From an uncultured Bacillota bacterium (lineage in GTDB: Bacteria > Bacillota > Clostridia > Oscillospirales > Oscillospiraceae): 47,014 nt of DNA. This document shows, piece by piece, positions 1-7,887 of the stretch. The DNA lies in contig CANEFX010000020.1 in assembly GCA_947426945.1 (NCBI GenBank), positions 1-47,014 on the forward strand. The letters are read 5' to 3'. The translations under genes and the position numbers were made by a program. Position 1 is the stretch's first letter. Each line of letters begins with the position of its first letter. The notes under the pieces were generated by a model. The model did no database searches, was not told the DNA's origin, and worked only from the letters and a program-made list of their open reading frames with translations.

Positions 1-372
1 ATCGGCATCATGAACATCATGCTGGTGTCCGTCACCGAGCGCACCCGGGAGATCGGCGTGCGTAAATCCCTGGGGGCCAAGCGGCGGGATATCCGCAGCC
101 AGTTCGTCATTGAGGCGGGCACCACCTCCGCCATCGGTGGCCTGCTGGGCATCGGCTTCGGCTGCCTGCTGGCCAAGGGCCTGGAGGTGCTTCTGGGGGG
201 TATGCTGATTGCCAGTATGGGGGTCAGCGGCATCACCTTCAACGCCACCCCCACCATGGGGGCCATCCTCCTCAGCTTCGGGGTGTCGGTGGGCATCGGC
301 ATCCTCTTCGGCTACCTGCCCGCCAACAAGGCCGCGAAATTGAACCCCATCGACGCGCTGCGGTATGATTGA
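1..372 (+). CDS. ABC transporter permease, C-terminal part (MacB/FtsX type), partial
   Basis: The window opens inside this gene; about 124 codons remain and it ends at a TGA at 370-372. The first visible residues (IGIMNIMLVSVTERTREIGV, followed by RKSLGA) are the hallmark of the last transmembrane block and the coupling loop of MacB/YknZ-type permeases. Two further hydrophobic segments follow (around residues 41-65 and 90-115), and the tail ends P-A-x-x-A-A-x-L-x-P-I-D-A-L-R, also typical of the family. Such permeases form homodimers with an ATPase, and many export peptides or drugs or act with a periplasmic-type adaptor. The substrate cannot be told from this fragment. The ATPase and the N-terminal MacB core domain should lie just upstream, outside the window. 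Confidence 0.88.
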   Translation: MGIMNIMLVSVTERTREIGVRKSLGAKRRDIRSQFVIEAGTTSAIGGLLGIGFGCLLAKGLEVLLGGMLIASMGVSGITFNATPTMGAILLSFGVSVGIGILFGYLPANKAAKLNPIDALRYD

Positions 373-381
373 TACCCCGTC

Positions 382-595
382 CCGCCTGCAGGCGGAAAAG
401 GCCCCTTAGGCAAAGGGGCTCCGCCCGCAGGGCGGTGGGGATTGAATTTCGCTGCAGGCGAAATGTAGGAAGGAAACAAGATTGGTACAGACCTGGTTTA
501 TTGCATACGTTTCGCCTGCGGCGAAACACAATCCTCAGTCAGCGCCTGCGGCGCTGCCAGCTCCTTTGCCAAAGGAGCCTTGTCCCGTGGGGGAC
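382..595. repeat. Cluster of seven or more short GC-rich palindromes (REP-like)
   Basis: The intergenic DNA between the permease and the SLH gene is almost wholly made of hairpin units. CCGCCTGCAGGCGG is at 382-395. GCCCCTT/AAGGGGC is at 401-407/413-419, and CCGCCC/GGGCGG at 421-426/430-435. ATTTCGC/GCGAAAT is at 446-452/458-464, and GTTTCGCC/GGCGAAAC at 509-516/520-527. AGCGCC/GGCGCT is at 541-546/550-555, and GCTCCTTT/AAAGGAGC at 560-567/571-578. GTCCC/GGGAC is at 582-586/591-595. Several share the same loop core (CGCC-tgc-GGCG) or a CCTT..AAGG core, so they look like one repeat family rather than unrelated terminators. No T-tract follows most of them. Confidence 0.75.
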
Positions 596-624
596 GAAAA
601 AGATTTTTGAAAGGAATGGGTAAT

Positions 625-2466
625 ATGAAAACAAAACGTTTCACCGCCGTAATTTTGGCGGCCTGCCTTACCCTTACCCCGGTCCTTCCCTCCTCGGCCG
701 CTGAAAATGCTGCCTCCCTGGAGGAGGCCGCCCAGGCGGTAACCGCCCTAGGCATCATGAACGGAGCGGAGAACCTGTCCGCCCAAGTAACCCGGGCAGA
801 ATTTGTCTCCATGGCCGTGAGGGCCCTGCCTGGCGGAGACGGGGTGGGACAGGCGGCCGCCTCCCCCTACCCGGACGTGCCCCGGAGCCACTGGGCCAGC
901 GGCTATGTGGAGGCGGCGGTGGCTCGGGGTCTGGTTACCGCCTTCAGCGACGGCACCTTCCGCCCCAATCAGGAGATCAAGCTGGCCGAGGCGGCGTCCA
1001 TGGTCCTCTCTCTGCTGGGCTATCAGGCCGGCGACTTCTCCGGGTCCTACCCTTCGGGCCAGCTGGCCATGTACCGCAGCCTGAAGCTGGACCGGGGCGT
1101 AACCGCCGCCGGGGCCGCCTCCTCCCTCACCCGGCAGGACACGGTCTACCTGTTCTATAACCTGCTCTCCGCCAGGACCAAAGAGGGCGCACCCTACATC
1201 CAGTCTCTGGGCCACAGCCTGGACCCCTCCGGCAAACCGGATGTGGTCTCCCTCATCAACGGCCAGATGGAGGGACCGGCGGTGGTCCAAAGCGGATGGG
1301 AGGATTCCCTGTCCTTCTCCCCCGGCAAGGTGTACCGCAACGGCAGCCCGGTACCCGCCTCCGCCATTCAGAATTACGATATCATCTACTGGAACGCCTC
1401 CATGAGTACCGTTTGGGCCTACGCCAAGAAGGCCACCGGAGTAGTTCAGGCAATTGAACCCTCCGGGGCCGCCCCAGCTTCGGTAATGGTGGCAGGAAGG
1501 TCCTACCCCATTGAGACCTCCGCTGCCGCTTACGCCCTGTCCGACCTGGGTCAGTACCATCCGGGGGACACCGTCACCCTTCTGCTGGGCCGGAGCGGCG
1601 GCGCAGCAGCTGTGGCTGATGTGTCCGCCAGCGCCGGCCAGCAGGTGGGCGTAGTAACCAACGTTGAAAAAATCTCCTATCCTGACGGCTCCGGCGGCAC
1701 CTACACCGCCCAGACCGTCACCCTCCTGGCCGCCGATGGCCAGACCTACCAGTACCAGGCTCAGGGCAGCTACAAAACAGGCTCTCTTGTCCAGGCCGTT
1801 GTGGCCGCCCAAAGCGGCCAGGTCACCCTCCACGGCCTGAGCAGTCCCCCTCTCTCCGGCAAGGTGAACAAAGATGGAACCAGGCTGGACAAATACTCCT
1901 TTGCACAGGGTGCCGACATCCTGGATATCAGCGAGGGCCGGGGCGCGGTGCTCTACCCCAGCCGCCTGGCCGGCCTGAATCTGGACCGCAGCAAGATAAA
2001 ATACTACGCCCTCAACCCCCAGCGGGAAATTGAGACCCTGATCCTCAGCGACGTCACCGGCGACGCTTATCAATACGGCATCATTACCGGCTTTACCGAA
2101 GAGGGCGAGGGAACGAACCGGCTGTGCACCTATCAGTACGACGTGGGTGGTATGAGCTACACCATTTCCGGTTCCACCAAGTTCCTGGCTACTGCCGGAC
2201 CTGTCCGAATTCTGGGCGATCCCGCCGCACCCGAACGGCTGTATTCCCTTACCTCGACCGGTGCCGGACAGATTGCGGGCAGCCAGTTCTCAGCGGGCGG
2301 ACAAAAATACACCCTGTCCGACAGCGTGGCCGTCTACGAGCACCGCGGCAGCCAATACTATCTGTCCAGCTTGGCCAGGGCGGAACAGAGCCAAAGCTCC
2401 CTCACTGCCTGGTATGACAGGCCGGAAGCAGACGGAGGCCGGATTCGGGTCATCGTGATTGGATAA
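625..2466 (+). CDS. SLH-domain secreted protein
   Basis: A 613-residue exported protein. The ATG at 625 is preferred over the in-frame start at 580. It has AAAGGAA eight bases upstream and gives a clean signal peptide (MKTKRFTAVILAACLTLTPV, then LPSSAA), whereas the longer form would start inside a palindrome. Residues ~30-150 hold about two S-layer homology repeats, with motifs such as F-S-D-G-T-F-R-P-N-Q-E and A-E-A-A-S-M-V. These normally bind pyruvylated cell-wall polymer. The remaining ~450 residues are beta-rich, low in Cys and rich in Gly/Ser/Thr, and I do not recognise a catalytic domain. It is probably a cell-surface structural or scaffold protein. It stands alone between the palindrome cluster and a strong hairpin shared with the convergent rnf operon. 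Confidence 0.85.
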   Translation: MKTKRFTAVILAACLTLTPVLPSSAAENAASLEEAAQAVTALGIMNGAENLSAQVTRAEFVSMAVRALPGGDGVGQAAASPYPDVPRSHWASGYVEAAVARGLVTAFSDGTFRPNQEIKLAEAASMVLSLLGYQAGDFSGSYPSGQLAMYRSLKLDRGVTAAGAASSLTRQDTVYLFYNLLSARTKEGAPYIQSLGHSLDPSGKPDVVSLINGQMEGPAVVQSGWEDSLSFSPGKVYRNGSPVPASAIQNYDIIYWNASMSTVWAYAKKATGVVQAIEPSGAAPASVMVAGRSYPIETSAAAYALSDLGQYHPGDTVTLLLGRSGGAAAVADVSASAGQQVGVVTNVEKISYPDGSGGTYTAQTVTLLAADGQTYQYQAQGSYKTGSLVQAVVAAQSGQVTLHGLSSPPLSGKVNKDGTRLDKYSFAQGADILDISEGRGAVLYPSRLAGLNLDRSKIKYYALNPQREIETLILSDVTGDAYQYGIITGFTEEGEGTNRLCTYQYDVGGMSYTISGSTKFLATAGPVRILGDPAAPERLYSLTSTGAGQIAGSQFSAGGQKYTLSDSVAVYEHRGSQYYLSSLARAEQSQSSLTAWYDRPEADGGRIRVIVIG

Positions 2467-2469
2467 GAA

Positions 2470-2497
2470 GAACGCCCCGCCATCCGGCGGGGCGTTC
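2470..2497. terminator. Bidirectional hairpin between the SLH gene and rnfB
   Basis: GAACGCCCCGCC (2470-2481), loop ATCC, GGCGGGGCGTTC (2486-2497): a perfect 12-bp stem four bases after the SLH stop codon and 18 bases before the end of rnfB. The T-runs are weak on both sides, so its efficiency as an intrinsic terminator is uncertain. Its position between convergent genes supports the role. Confidence 0.7.
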
Positions 2498-2515
2498 TCA
2501 CGCTCCATGTTGGAT

Positions 2516-3316
2516 TTACTCGGCTCCAGGCACGTGAATGACTCCCATGGGGCACTCCTTCACGCACAGCTGGCAGCCCACGCACTTGTCCTGATCAATC
2601 TTGGCCAGGAAGTTCTCAACAGTGATAGCCTCCTTGGGGCAGGCCTTGGCGCATTTCATACAGCCGATACAGCCGGCGGTACAGGCCTTCCGGGTGTCGG
2701 CGCCCTTTTCCTTGTTCTGGCACAGGACCACGGGCTTGCGCTTGTGCTCAGGGACAATGGAAATCACGGCGTTGGGACAGACGGCGGCGCAGGCGCCGCA
2801 GCCGGTACACTTGTCCCGGTCCACCCTGGCGATGCCGTCCACAATGTGGATAGCGTCGAAGGCACAGGCCCGGGTACAGTCGCCATAGCCCAGACAGCCG
2901 AACCTGCACAGTCCGTCGCCGCCGTAAAGGCCCTTGACGGCCTGACAGCTCTGAACGCCCTGGAACTCGTACTTCTTACCCGTCTTGCCGCAGGTCCCGG
3001 AGCAGGTGACGACTGCCTTCATTGGGGTAGAGGAACCGGCCTCAACGCCCATAATCTCCGCCACCTTGGCGGCGCAGGCCGCGCCGCCGGGGGTACATTT
3101 GTTGACGGCATTGCCGTCTTCCACAATGCTCTTGGCGTAGTCGGCACAGCCGGCGCAGCCGCAGGCACCGCAGTTGGCACCGGCCAGGACGGCGGTAATC
3201 TTTTCCACCCGCTCATCCACGGGAACATACATGAAGATGGAGGCGGCCACCAGGATCACCGCGCCGATCAGGCCGATAACCGTGACCAGGATAATTGCCA
3301 TTAAAATCGGATTCAT
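2516..3316 (-). CDS. rnfB: Rnf electron transport complex subunit B
   Basis: A 266-residue iron-sulfur subunit of the Rnf complex, which couples ferredoxin:NAD+ electron transfer to Na+ or H+ pumping. One N-terminal transmembrane helix (residues 4-30) is followed by the RnfB cluster motif C49-x2-C52-x-C54-x2-C57 with C74. Ferredoxin-type motifs follow: C137/C141/C147/C151, C170-C173-C176-C180, C216-C219-C222-C226 and C245-C248-C251-C255. RnfB is thought to be the entry point for electrons from reduced ferredoxin. It is the last gene of rnfCDGEAB, 15 bases after rnfA, and this gene order is the one known from Acetobacterium and clostridia. The cysteine pattern is complete. Confidence 0.97.
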   Translation of the reverse strand: MNPILMAIILVTVIGLIGAVILVAASIFMYVPVDERVEKITAVLAGANCGACGCAGCADYAKSIVEDGNAVNKCTPGGAACAAKVAEIMGVEAGSSTPMKAVVTCSGTCGKTGKKYEFQGVQSCQAVKGLYGGDGLCRFGCLGYGDCTRACAFDAIHIVDGIARVDRDKCTGCGACAAVCPNAVISIVPEHKRKPVVLCQNKEKGADTRKACTAGCIGCMKCAKACPKEAITVENFLAKIDQDKCVGCQLCVKECPMGVIHVPGAE

Positions 3317-3331
3317 ACTGTTCTCCCCCTC

Positions 3332-3952
3332 CTATGCTGCAACGTTGAAGATTGCGTCGATGATGCCGCCGAAGCCCATAAAGGACAGGGAGGTCACAGC
3401 GGCAGCCACCAGGGTAATGGGCAGACCTTCGAAGCACTTGGGGGTGACAGCCTGCTCCACCCGGCGGCGCACGCCGGAGAAGAGCACCATGGCCACCAGG
3501 AAGCCGATGCCGGCGCCGGCGGCGCAGACAATGGATTCAATGAAGTCATAGCCGTTGTCCAGGTTCAGGATAGTCACGCCCAGGATGGTGCAGTTGGTGG
3601 TGATCAGGGGCAGGTACACGCCCAGCGCCTTGTACAGGGCGGGAATAAACTTCTTGAGAAAGTTCTCCAGCAGCTGGACCAAGATGGCGATAATCAGAAT
3701 AAACACGATGGTCTGGAGATAGCTCATATCCCGTGCGGTGCCCACGGCCCAGTCGGGACACAGCAACAGCTTATAGATGGGCCAGGTGGCGGCGGTGGCC
3801 ATGACCATGACAAAGGTGACGGCCAAAGACATGCCCACGGCGCTGTCCAGCTTTTTGGACACGCCCAGGAAAGGACAGATACCCAGGAATTTGGCAAGGA
3901 CATAGTTATCCACCAAAATCATGGTGAAGAAAATAACGGCAAGTTTCACCAT
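3332..3952 (-). CDS. rnfA: Rnf electron transport complex subunit A
   Basis: A 206-residue integral membrane subunit with about six hydrophobic helices. The N-terminus contains the RnfA/NqrE signature D-N-Y-V-L-A-K-F-L-G-I-C-P-F-L-G-V-S; its Cys, with the equivalent Cys in RnfE, is known from Nqr/Rnf structures to help hold an intramembrane iron-sulfur cluster. A second conserved stretch (Y-L-P-L-I-T-T-N-C-T-I-L-G-V) carries the other Cys. The start codon overlaps the rnfE stop by one base (TAATG on the minus strand), which implies translational coupling. RnfA is homologous to RnfE and the two form a pseudo-symmetric pair in the membrane. Confidence 0.97.
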   Translation of the reverse strand: MVKLAVIFFTMILVDNYVLAKFLGICPFLGVSKKLDSAVGMSLAVTFVMVMATAATWPIYKLLLCPDWAVGTARDMSYLQTIVFILIIAILVQLLENFLKKFIPALYKALGVYLPLITTNCTILGVTILNLDNGYDFIESIVCAAGAGIGFLVAMVLFSGVRRRVEQAVTPKCFEGLPITLVAAAVTSLSFMGFGGIIDAIFNVAA

Positions 3953-4632
3953 TATGCATTACCTCCTTCCACAGCCGGGGCACTCTTCTTGGGGCGGGTA
4001 GTCAGCCAGGTGGCCCCGGCCATGAGGATGCCGAACACGAAGAAGCCGCCCGGGGCACTGGTCATCAGGGAGAAAGTGTCGATGGACTCGGGGATGATCC
4101 GGATAGAGAAGTCGGCTCCCAGGGCGGGGATCAGCTTGCCCAGGCCGGCCATCCAGGTACCAGAGCCCAGTATCTCACGGATAGAACCCATGATGGTCAG
4201 GGTAATAGTGAAGCCGATGCCCATACCGATTCCGTCCAAGGCGGAGTCCACCACACTGTTCTTGGAGGCGAACATCTCGGCCCGGCCCAGAATGATGCAG
4301 TTGACCACGATCAGGGGCAGGTATACGCCCAGGGCCTTGTCCAGGTCGGGCACGTAGGCCTTGACCACCATCTGCACAATAGATACGAAGCCGGCGATGA
4401 CTGTAATATAGCATGGGATGCGGACCTGGTCGGGGATGACCTTTCGCAGGGCGGAGATGACGATGTTGGAGCACAGCAGCACGAAAGTGGCAGCCAGCCC
4501 CATGCCGATACCGTTAGAAGCCATGGTGGTGACGGCCAGGGTGGGACAGGTGCCCAGGACAAGCCGCAGGACCGGGTTTTCGTTCAAAATGCCATTAGTA
4601 AGGATACTCATTTTGCTTTTATTTTCACTCAT
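3952..4632 (-). CDS. rnfE: Rnf electron transport complex subunit E
   Basis: A 226-residue six-helix membrane subunit and paralogue of RnfA. The sequence N-P-V-L-R-L-V-L-G-T-C-P-T-L-A-V-T near residue 20 and Y-L-P-L-I-V-V-N-C-I-I-L-G-R-A-E around residue 110 are the RnfE/NqrD signatures, each with the conserved Cys that ligates the intramembrane cluster. The C-terminal ~20 residues are charged and lie beyond the last helix. The gene sits 17 bases downstream of rnfG and overlaps rnfA by one base. Confidence 0.97.
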   Translation of the reverse strand: MSENKSKMSILTNGILNENPVLRLVLGTCPTLAVTTMASNGIGMGLAATFVLLCSNIVISALRKVIPDQVRIPCYITVIAGFVSIVQMVVKAYVPDLDKALGVYLPLIVVNCIILGRAEMFASKNSVVDSALDGIGMGIGFTITLTIMGSIREILGSGTWMAGLGKLIPALGADFSIRIIPESIDTFSLMTSAPGGFFVFGILMAGATWLTTRPKKSAPAVEGGNA

Positions 4633-4649
4633 CTTGACTCACCTGCCTT

Positions 4650-5186
4650 TCAAGGAATCGCGTTGTATGCTTCAATGGCGGCGTTCACCGCCTTGAGCAG
4701 CGCACGGCTGGAGATACTGGCGCCCGACCAGCCATCCACGTCCTGCCCCAGCACCAGCGGCTTGGTGCCGTTCAGGCCGGCGTAGCGCTCCCAATAGGAC
4801 CTGTTGTCGGTAACGTTGCTGCCGAAGCCGGGGGTCTCGCTGGCCTCAGTAACCTTGATCTGCTTGATTGTTCCGTCAGGACTGAATGCGGACATGACCG
4901 TGATAGTACCGCCGTAGCCCTTGGCGTTGCTGGTGATGACGTAACCGGTGCCGTTGTCGGCGGCATAGACGTCGTCCACATTGTCAACGGCAACGCCCTC
5001 TACCTTGGAAAAAGCTCCGCCGGCCTCTGGGAGCAACTCGTTCCGGGCCTCGTTCTGGGCCCTGATCGTGGCCTCCAGAATGACGGGAGCAGTTGCGCTG
5101 TTTGTGGCGGCCAGAGCGCCGGTAATGACAATACAGATGACGCACAGCACCACAATGGGCTTAAATACTCTGTTCCAGTTGCTCAT
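4650..5186 (-). CDS. rnfG: Rnf electron transport complex subunit G (flavoprotein)
   Basis: A 178-residue FMN-binding subunit. One N-terminal helix (residues 9-30) anchors it, and the rest is the extracytoplasmic FMN-binding domain. The covalent flavin site of RnfG/NqrC proteins is a Ser-Gly-Ala-Thr type motif whose last residue carries FMN through a phosphodiester bond. Here the motif reads D-G-W-S154-G-A-S157-I-S-S, so Ser157 takes the place of the usual Thr. The preceding P-G-F-G-S (around 121-125) is also a family motif (E-T-P-G-x-G). The start overlaps the rnfD stop by four bases (ATGA). Confidence 0.96.
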   Translation of the reverse strand: MSNWNRVFKPIVVLCVICIVITGALAATNSATAPVILEATIRAQNEARNELLPEAGGAFSKVEGVAVDNVDDVYAADNGTGYVITSNAKGYGGTITVMSAFSPDGTIKQIKVTEASETPGFGSNVTDNRSYWERYAGLNGTKPLVLGQDVDGWSGASISSRALLKAVNAAIEAYNAIP

Positions 5187-6124
5187 TTTGCTCCCTCCTT
5201 CTTTTTGGCAATGCCCAGCTTATCCTGCCGGGTGTTGACCTCAATGTAGGGAGTGATCAGGTTCATCAGCAGGATAGCAAAGGACACGCCCTCGTTCATG
5301 TTGCCGAACCTGCGGATCATCATGGTGACCACGCCCAGGAAGATACCGGCAATCAGCTTGCCCTTGTCTGTGGTGGGGGAGGTCACATAGTCGGTAGCCA
5401 TGAAGAAAGCGCCCAGCATCAAACCGCCGGAGAGCAACTGCACAATGGGATCCATCCCGAAGCACAAGGACAGGACGGCTACAGAGGCCAGATAAGTAAC
5501 AGGGAGCACGGGGCTGATGACCTTGGTGGCAATCAGATAGATGCCGCCGATAAGGATGGTGATGGCGCAGGTCTCGCCCAGTACACCGCCGTGGTTGCCC
5601 AGCAGCAGGGTCACATAGTCGGCGGCGCCCAGCTCGCCTGCTGCAGCCAGCGGGGTGGCAGAGGACAGAGCATCTACGCCGTTAGCCGGCATGGGGTAGG
5701 CAGACATCTTGGCTCCGAAGCCTACAGCCAAAGCGATACGGGCCACAATAGCTGGGTTGGCAAAGTTGTAGCCCAGACCGCCGAAGAGCTGCTTGATGAT
5801 GACAATGGCGATAAACGCGCCTACCACGGCCATCCACCAGGGGAGGGTGGCGGGCAGGTTGAAGGCCAGCAGCATGCCGGTAACCACGGCGGAGAAATCC
5901 TCCACGGGGACCTCCCGGCCCATCAGCTTGCAGTAGCCCCACTCGAAGAAGACGCAGGCGGCCACAGTGACGGCGGTGAGGACAAGGGAGTTGAACCCGA
6001 AGATAATCACGGAGGCGATCAGGGTGGGGCACAGAGCCAGACACACCCGGCCCATGATTTTCTGGGTGCTGTCCGCGCTGGTAATGTGGGGCGCGGCGGT
6101 GACAATCAGCTTGTTATCCATCAC
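5183..6124 (-). CDS. rnfD: Rnf electron transport complex subunit D
   Basis: A 313-residue membrane subunit homologous to NqrB. It has about eight to nine hydrophobic helices. The covalent FMN site is visible as D151-A-L-S154-S-A-T157-P-L, with Thr157 the expected attachment residue. N-F-A-N-P-A-I-V-A-R (around 120-130) and D-Y-V-T-S-P are further family signatures. RnfD passes electrons between the flavin of RnfG and the cytoplasmic side and is linked to ion translocation. It overlaps rnfC and rnfG by four bases on each side. Two adjacent ATG codons (M-M-D-N-K) make the exact start uncertain by one codon. Confidence 0.96.
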   Translation of the reverse strand: MMDNKLIVTAAPHITSADSTQKIMGRVCLALCPTLIASVIIFGFNSLVLTAVTVAACVFFEWGYCKLMGREVPVEDFSAVVTGMLLAFNLPATLPWWMAVVGAFIAIVIIKQLFGGLGYNFANPAIVARIALAVGFGAKMSAYPMPANGVDALSSATPLAAAGELGAADYVTLLLGNHGGVLGETCAITILIGGIYLIATKVISPVLPVTYLASVAVLSLCFGMDPIVQLLSGGLMLGAFFMATDYVTSPTTDKGKLIAGIFLGVVTMMIRRFGNMNEGVSFAILLMNLITPYIEVNTRQDKLGIAKKKEGAK

Positions 6125-7428
6125 TTCTTACCTCCATTCTTCATCATGATCTTGGCCAGGGCGATGGAGGGGGCCAGAGGCCGCTTGGCCGGGCAGACAA
6201 AGGAGCAGGTGCCGCAGCTCATACACAAATCGGCGTTGAGTTCGATCAGCAGCTCCACGTTGCCGTCGTTGTAGGCCTGGACGATCTCCTTGGCGGACAG
6301 CCCCAGGGGGCAGGCGTTGGTACACCGGCCACAGTGGATGCAGTTGGTGGGCTTGGGCAGCTGAGCCGCTTTCTTGGAGAACGCCAGCACCGCGTTGTTA
6401 TTCTTCAGAATGGGCTGGGACAGATCGGCAATGCAGTTGCCCATCATGGGGCCGCCGTAGAGCACCTTGCCCGGCTCCTCGGTAAAGCCGCCGCAGAAGT
6501 CCATCAGCTCCTGAACGGGGGTGCCGATGATAACCTCCACGTTCTTGGGCTCCTTGATAATGTCGCCGTCCACAGTGAGACGCTTGGTGGTCAGGGGCAT
6601 ACCGGTGGCCAGGTACTTGCCCACAAAAGCCACGGAGGTGACATTCATCACCACCACCCCCACGTCGGAGGGCAGGCCGGGGAAGGGGACCTCCCGACCT
6701 GTGCAGTTCTCAATGAGGACTTTTTCAGCGCCCTGAGGGTAGCGGCAGGGCAGCTCCTTCACCTCTATCCCGGCGGGAGCGGCGGACTTCATCTTGGCGA
6801 TGGCCTCTGGCTTGTTGCCCTCGATGCCGATGACGCACCTGGGGATCTCCAGATACTTCATCACCGCCTGGATGCCGTCCAGGATGTACTGGGTATCCTC
6901 CAGGAAACAGCGGTTGTCCGAGGTAATATAAGGCTCGCACTCGGCGCCGTTGATGAGGAGGGTATCGATCTCGTCCAGGTTTTTGGGGGACAGCTTCACC
7001 GCCGTGGGGAAGCCGGCGCCACCCAGACCCACCAGACCACTGGCCCGGACCGCATCCTGGAACGACTTGAGATCGGTGACGGTCGGTGGGGCAACGGCGG
7101 GGTCCACCGTCTGCTTGCCGTCGGGAATAATCACAACGGCCGTCTGAGGCGCGCCGTTGGGCGCGGTGATGGTAATAATGCTGTCCACCGTGCCGGACAC
7201 ACCGGAGTGGATATCGGAGGAAACAAAGCCCCCTGCCTTGCCCACCACGGTGCCCACATAGACCTGATCGCCCTTGGCCACCGCGGGGGCGGCCGGGGCG
7301 CCAATGTGCTGCCCCATGGACAGGACAATCCTGGAGGGCAGCGGCATTTTCACGGTCTCCTGGTTGGACGTCCGCTTTTCATGCGGGACCTGCGCACCCT
7401 GCGCAGATCGTTTGAGAAATTTGCTCAT
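6121..7428 (-). CDS. rnfC: Rnf electron transport complex subunit C (NADH-binding)
   Basis: First gene of rnfCDGEAB, 435 residues with the start chosen at 7428. The reading frame stays open upstream to 7647, but that extension is Arg-rich and unlike RnfC. The ATG at 7428 has a good GGGAGGT ribosome site (complement of 7441-7447) and gives a family-length protein beginning MSKFLKRSAQ. A glycine-rich flavin/NADH site (G-L-G-G-A-G-F-P-T-A-V-K-L) and the E-C-E-P-Y-I motif resemble Complex I NuoF. Two ferredoxin clusters follow: C363-C366-C369-C373 and C402-C405-C408-C412. RnfC carries the NAD(H) reaction of the complex at the cytoplasmic face. Confidence 0.96.
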   Translation of the reverse strand: MSKFLKRSAQGAQVPHEKRTSNQETVKMPLPSRIVLSMGQHIGAPAAPAVAKGDQVYVGTVVGKAGGFVSSDIHSGVSGTVDSIITITAPNGAPQTAVVIIPDGKQTVDPAVAPPTVTDLKSFQDAVRASGLVGLGGAGFPTAVKLSPKNLDEIDTLLINGAECEPYITSDNRCFLEDTQYILDGIQAVMKYLEIPRCVIGIEGNKPEAIAKMKSAAPAGIEVKELPCRYPQGAEKVLIENCTGREVPFPGLPSDVGVVVMNVTSVAFVGKYLATGMPLTTKRLTVDGDIIKEPKNVEVIIGTPVQELMDFCGGFTEEPGKVLYGGPMMGNCIADLSQPILKNNNAVLAFSKKAAQLPKPTNCIHCGRCTNACPLGLSAKEIVQAYNDGNVELLIELNADLCMSCGTCSFVCPAKRPLAPSIALAKIMMKNGGKK

Positions 7429-7690
7429 GTAAGTTTTCGACCTCCCTATAACTGCTGCTTTTGCGCCCTGCACAGCGTACAGAGCCGGGCGCGGCCCGCG
7501 CTTCACCCTCTCCGCATAGGTCCGCAGCCCGCCGTCTCCGCTCCCGCGGACACGGCGCAAGCGCCGCCGGTCTCTCTTTCTGCTCGTTTTCCTGCCGGCG
7601 GCCGCACTGGTGAAAAATATGATACACCTTTTTCCCGCAAAGCGCAAGGCATTTTGGGCAGTCTTACCTATTTTTCGTCAAAAAATTTTT
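7429..7690 (-). promoter_or_regulatory. rnf operon promoter candidate and structured leader
   Basis: On the minus strand a TTGCGC -35 (7647-7642) and a TATCAT -10 (7624-7619) are separated by 17 bases, predicting a transcript start near 7612 and a leader of about 185 bases. The leader can fold into CGGCGC/GCGCCG (7553-7566) or into GCCGCCGG/CCGGCGGC (7563-7570 with 7595-7602). These use the same four bases at 7563-7566, so they cannot both form. No T-tract follows either, so regulation by attenuation is only a possibility. No gene is seen in this stretch. Confidence 0.45.
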
Positions 7691-7699
7691 ACCCGCTTT

Positions 7700-7742
7700 C
7701 CAAACAAAAAACAAGGCACAGCCCGAAAATTCGAGCCGTGCC
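7700..7742 (-). terminator. Intrinsic terminator of the candidate small RNA
   Basis: On the minus strand GGCACGGCTCGA pairs with the arm ending GGGCTGTGCC (7742-7731 with 7726-7715), including two G-U pairs and a four-base loop. It is followed by TTGTTTTTTGTTT. This is a textbook intrinsic terminator reading only on the minus strand. Confidence 0.75.
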
Positions 7743-7881
7743 TAAAATAGGGCTTGCGTAGTTTGTCAAGATGCGATACAATAGGGGCACAAGGCAAATT
7801 GAGGCAGGACGTAAGGTGGTGACGCACCTTACGCCCCTATGCAGGAGACAGCACCTCCTACACAACAGCATTGCTGCGCCA
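7700..7881 (-). ncRNA. Candidate structured small RNA (6S-like in size and layout)
   Basis: A complete transcription unit without a reading frame. Minus-strand promoter: TTGAAA (-35), 17 bases, TATAAT (-10 at 7893-7888). An intrinsic terminator with a 12-bp stem and long T-tract ends at about 7700. The two ends of the RNA pair: 7881-7886 with 7749-7754 (six bp), then 7877-7879 with 7756-7758, with single mismatches between. Inside, ATAGGGGC/GCCCCTAT (7781-7788/7833-7840) encloses a perfect nine-bp hairpin CGTAAGGTG/CACCTTACG (7810-7818/7825-7833). A closed-end RNA of ~180 nt with a large internal loop recalls 6S RNA, but I cannot recognise its consensus and the SRP RNA tetraloop motif is absent. 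The family assignment is open; the existence of a transcript is fairly well supported. Confidence 0.55.
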
Positions 7882-7887
7882 GCCCTC

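Noticed and set aside
748-2073. Long open frame on the minus strand opposite the SLH gene
   Set aside because: Gly/Val/His-rich translation without domains, no ribosome site, and it is antisense to a gene with a signal peptide and SLH motifs. High GC leaves the complementary frame free of stops.
7429-7647. N-terminal extension of RnfC up to 7647
   Set aside because: Arg-rich, not RnfC-like, overlaps the predicted promoter; the ATG at 7428 has a good ribosome site.
6334-7761. 475-codon plus-strand open frame opposite rnfC
   Set aside because: The sense strand is a certain RnfC with complete clusters; the antisense translation is low-complexity Gly/His/Leu and runs through the small RNA terminator.
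7754-7782. Plus-strand promoter TTGCGT-17-TACAAT within the small RNA region
   Set aside because: The -35 is poor, and the minus-strand promoter and terminator explain the same DNA far better. Kept only as a remote possibility of antisense transcription.
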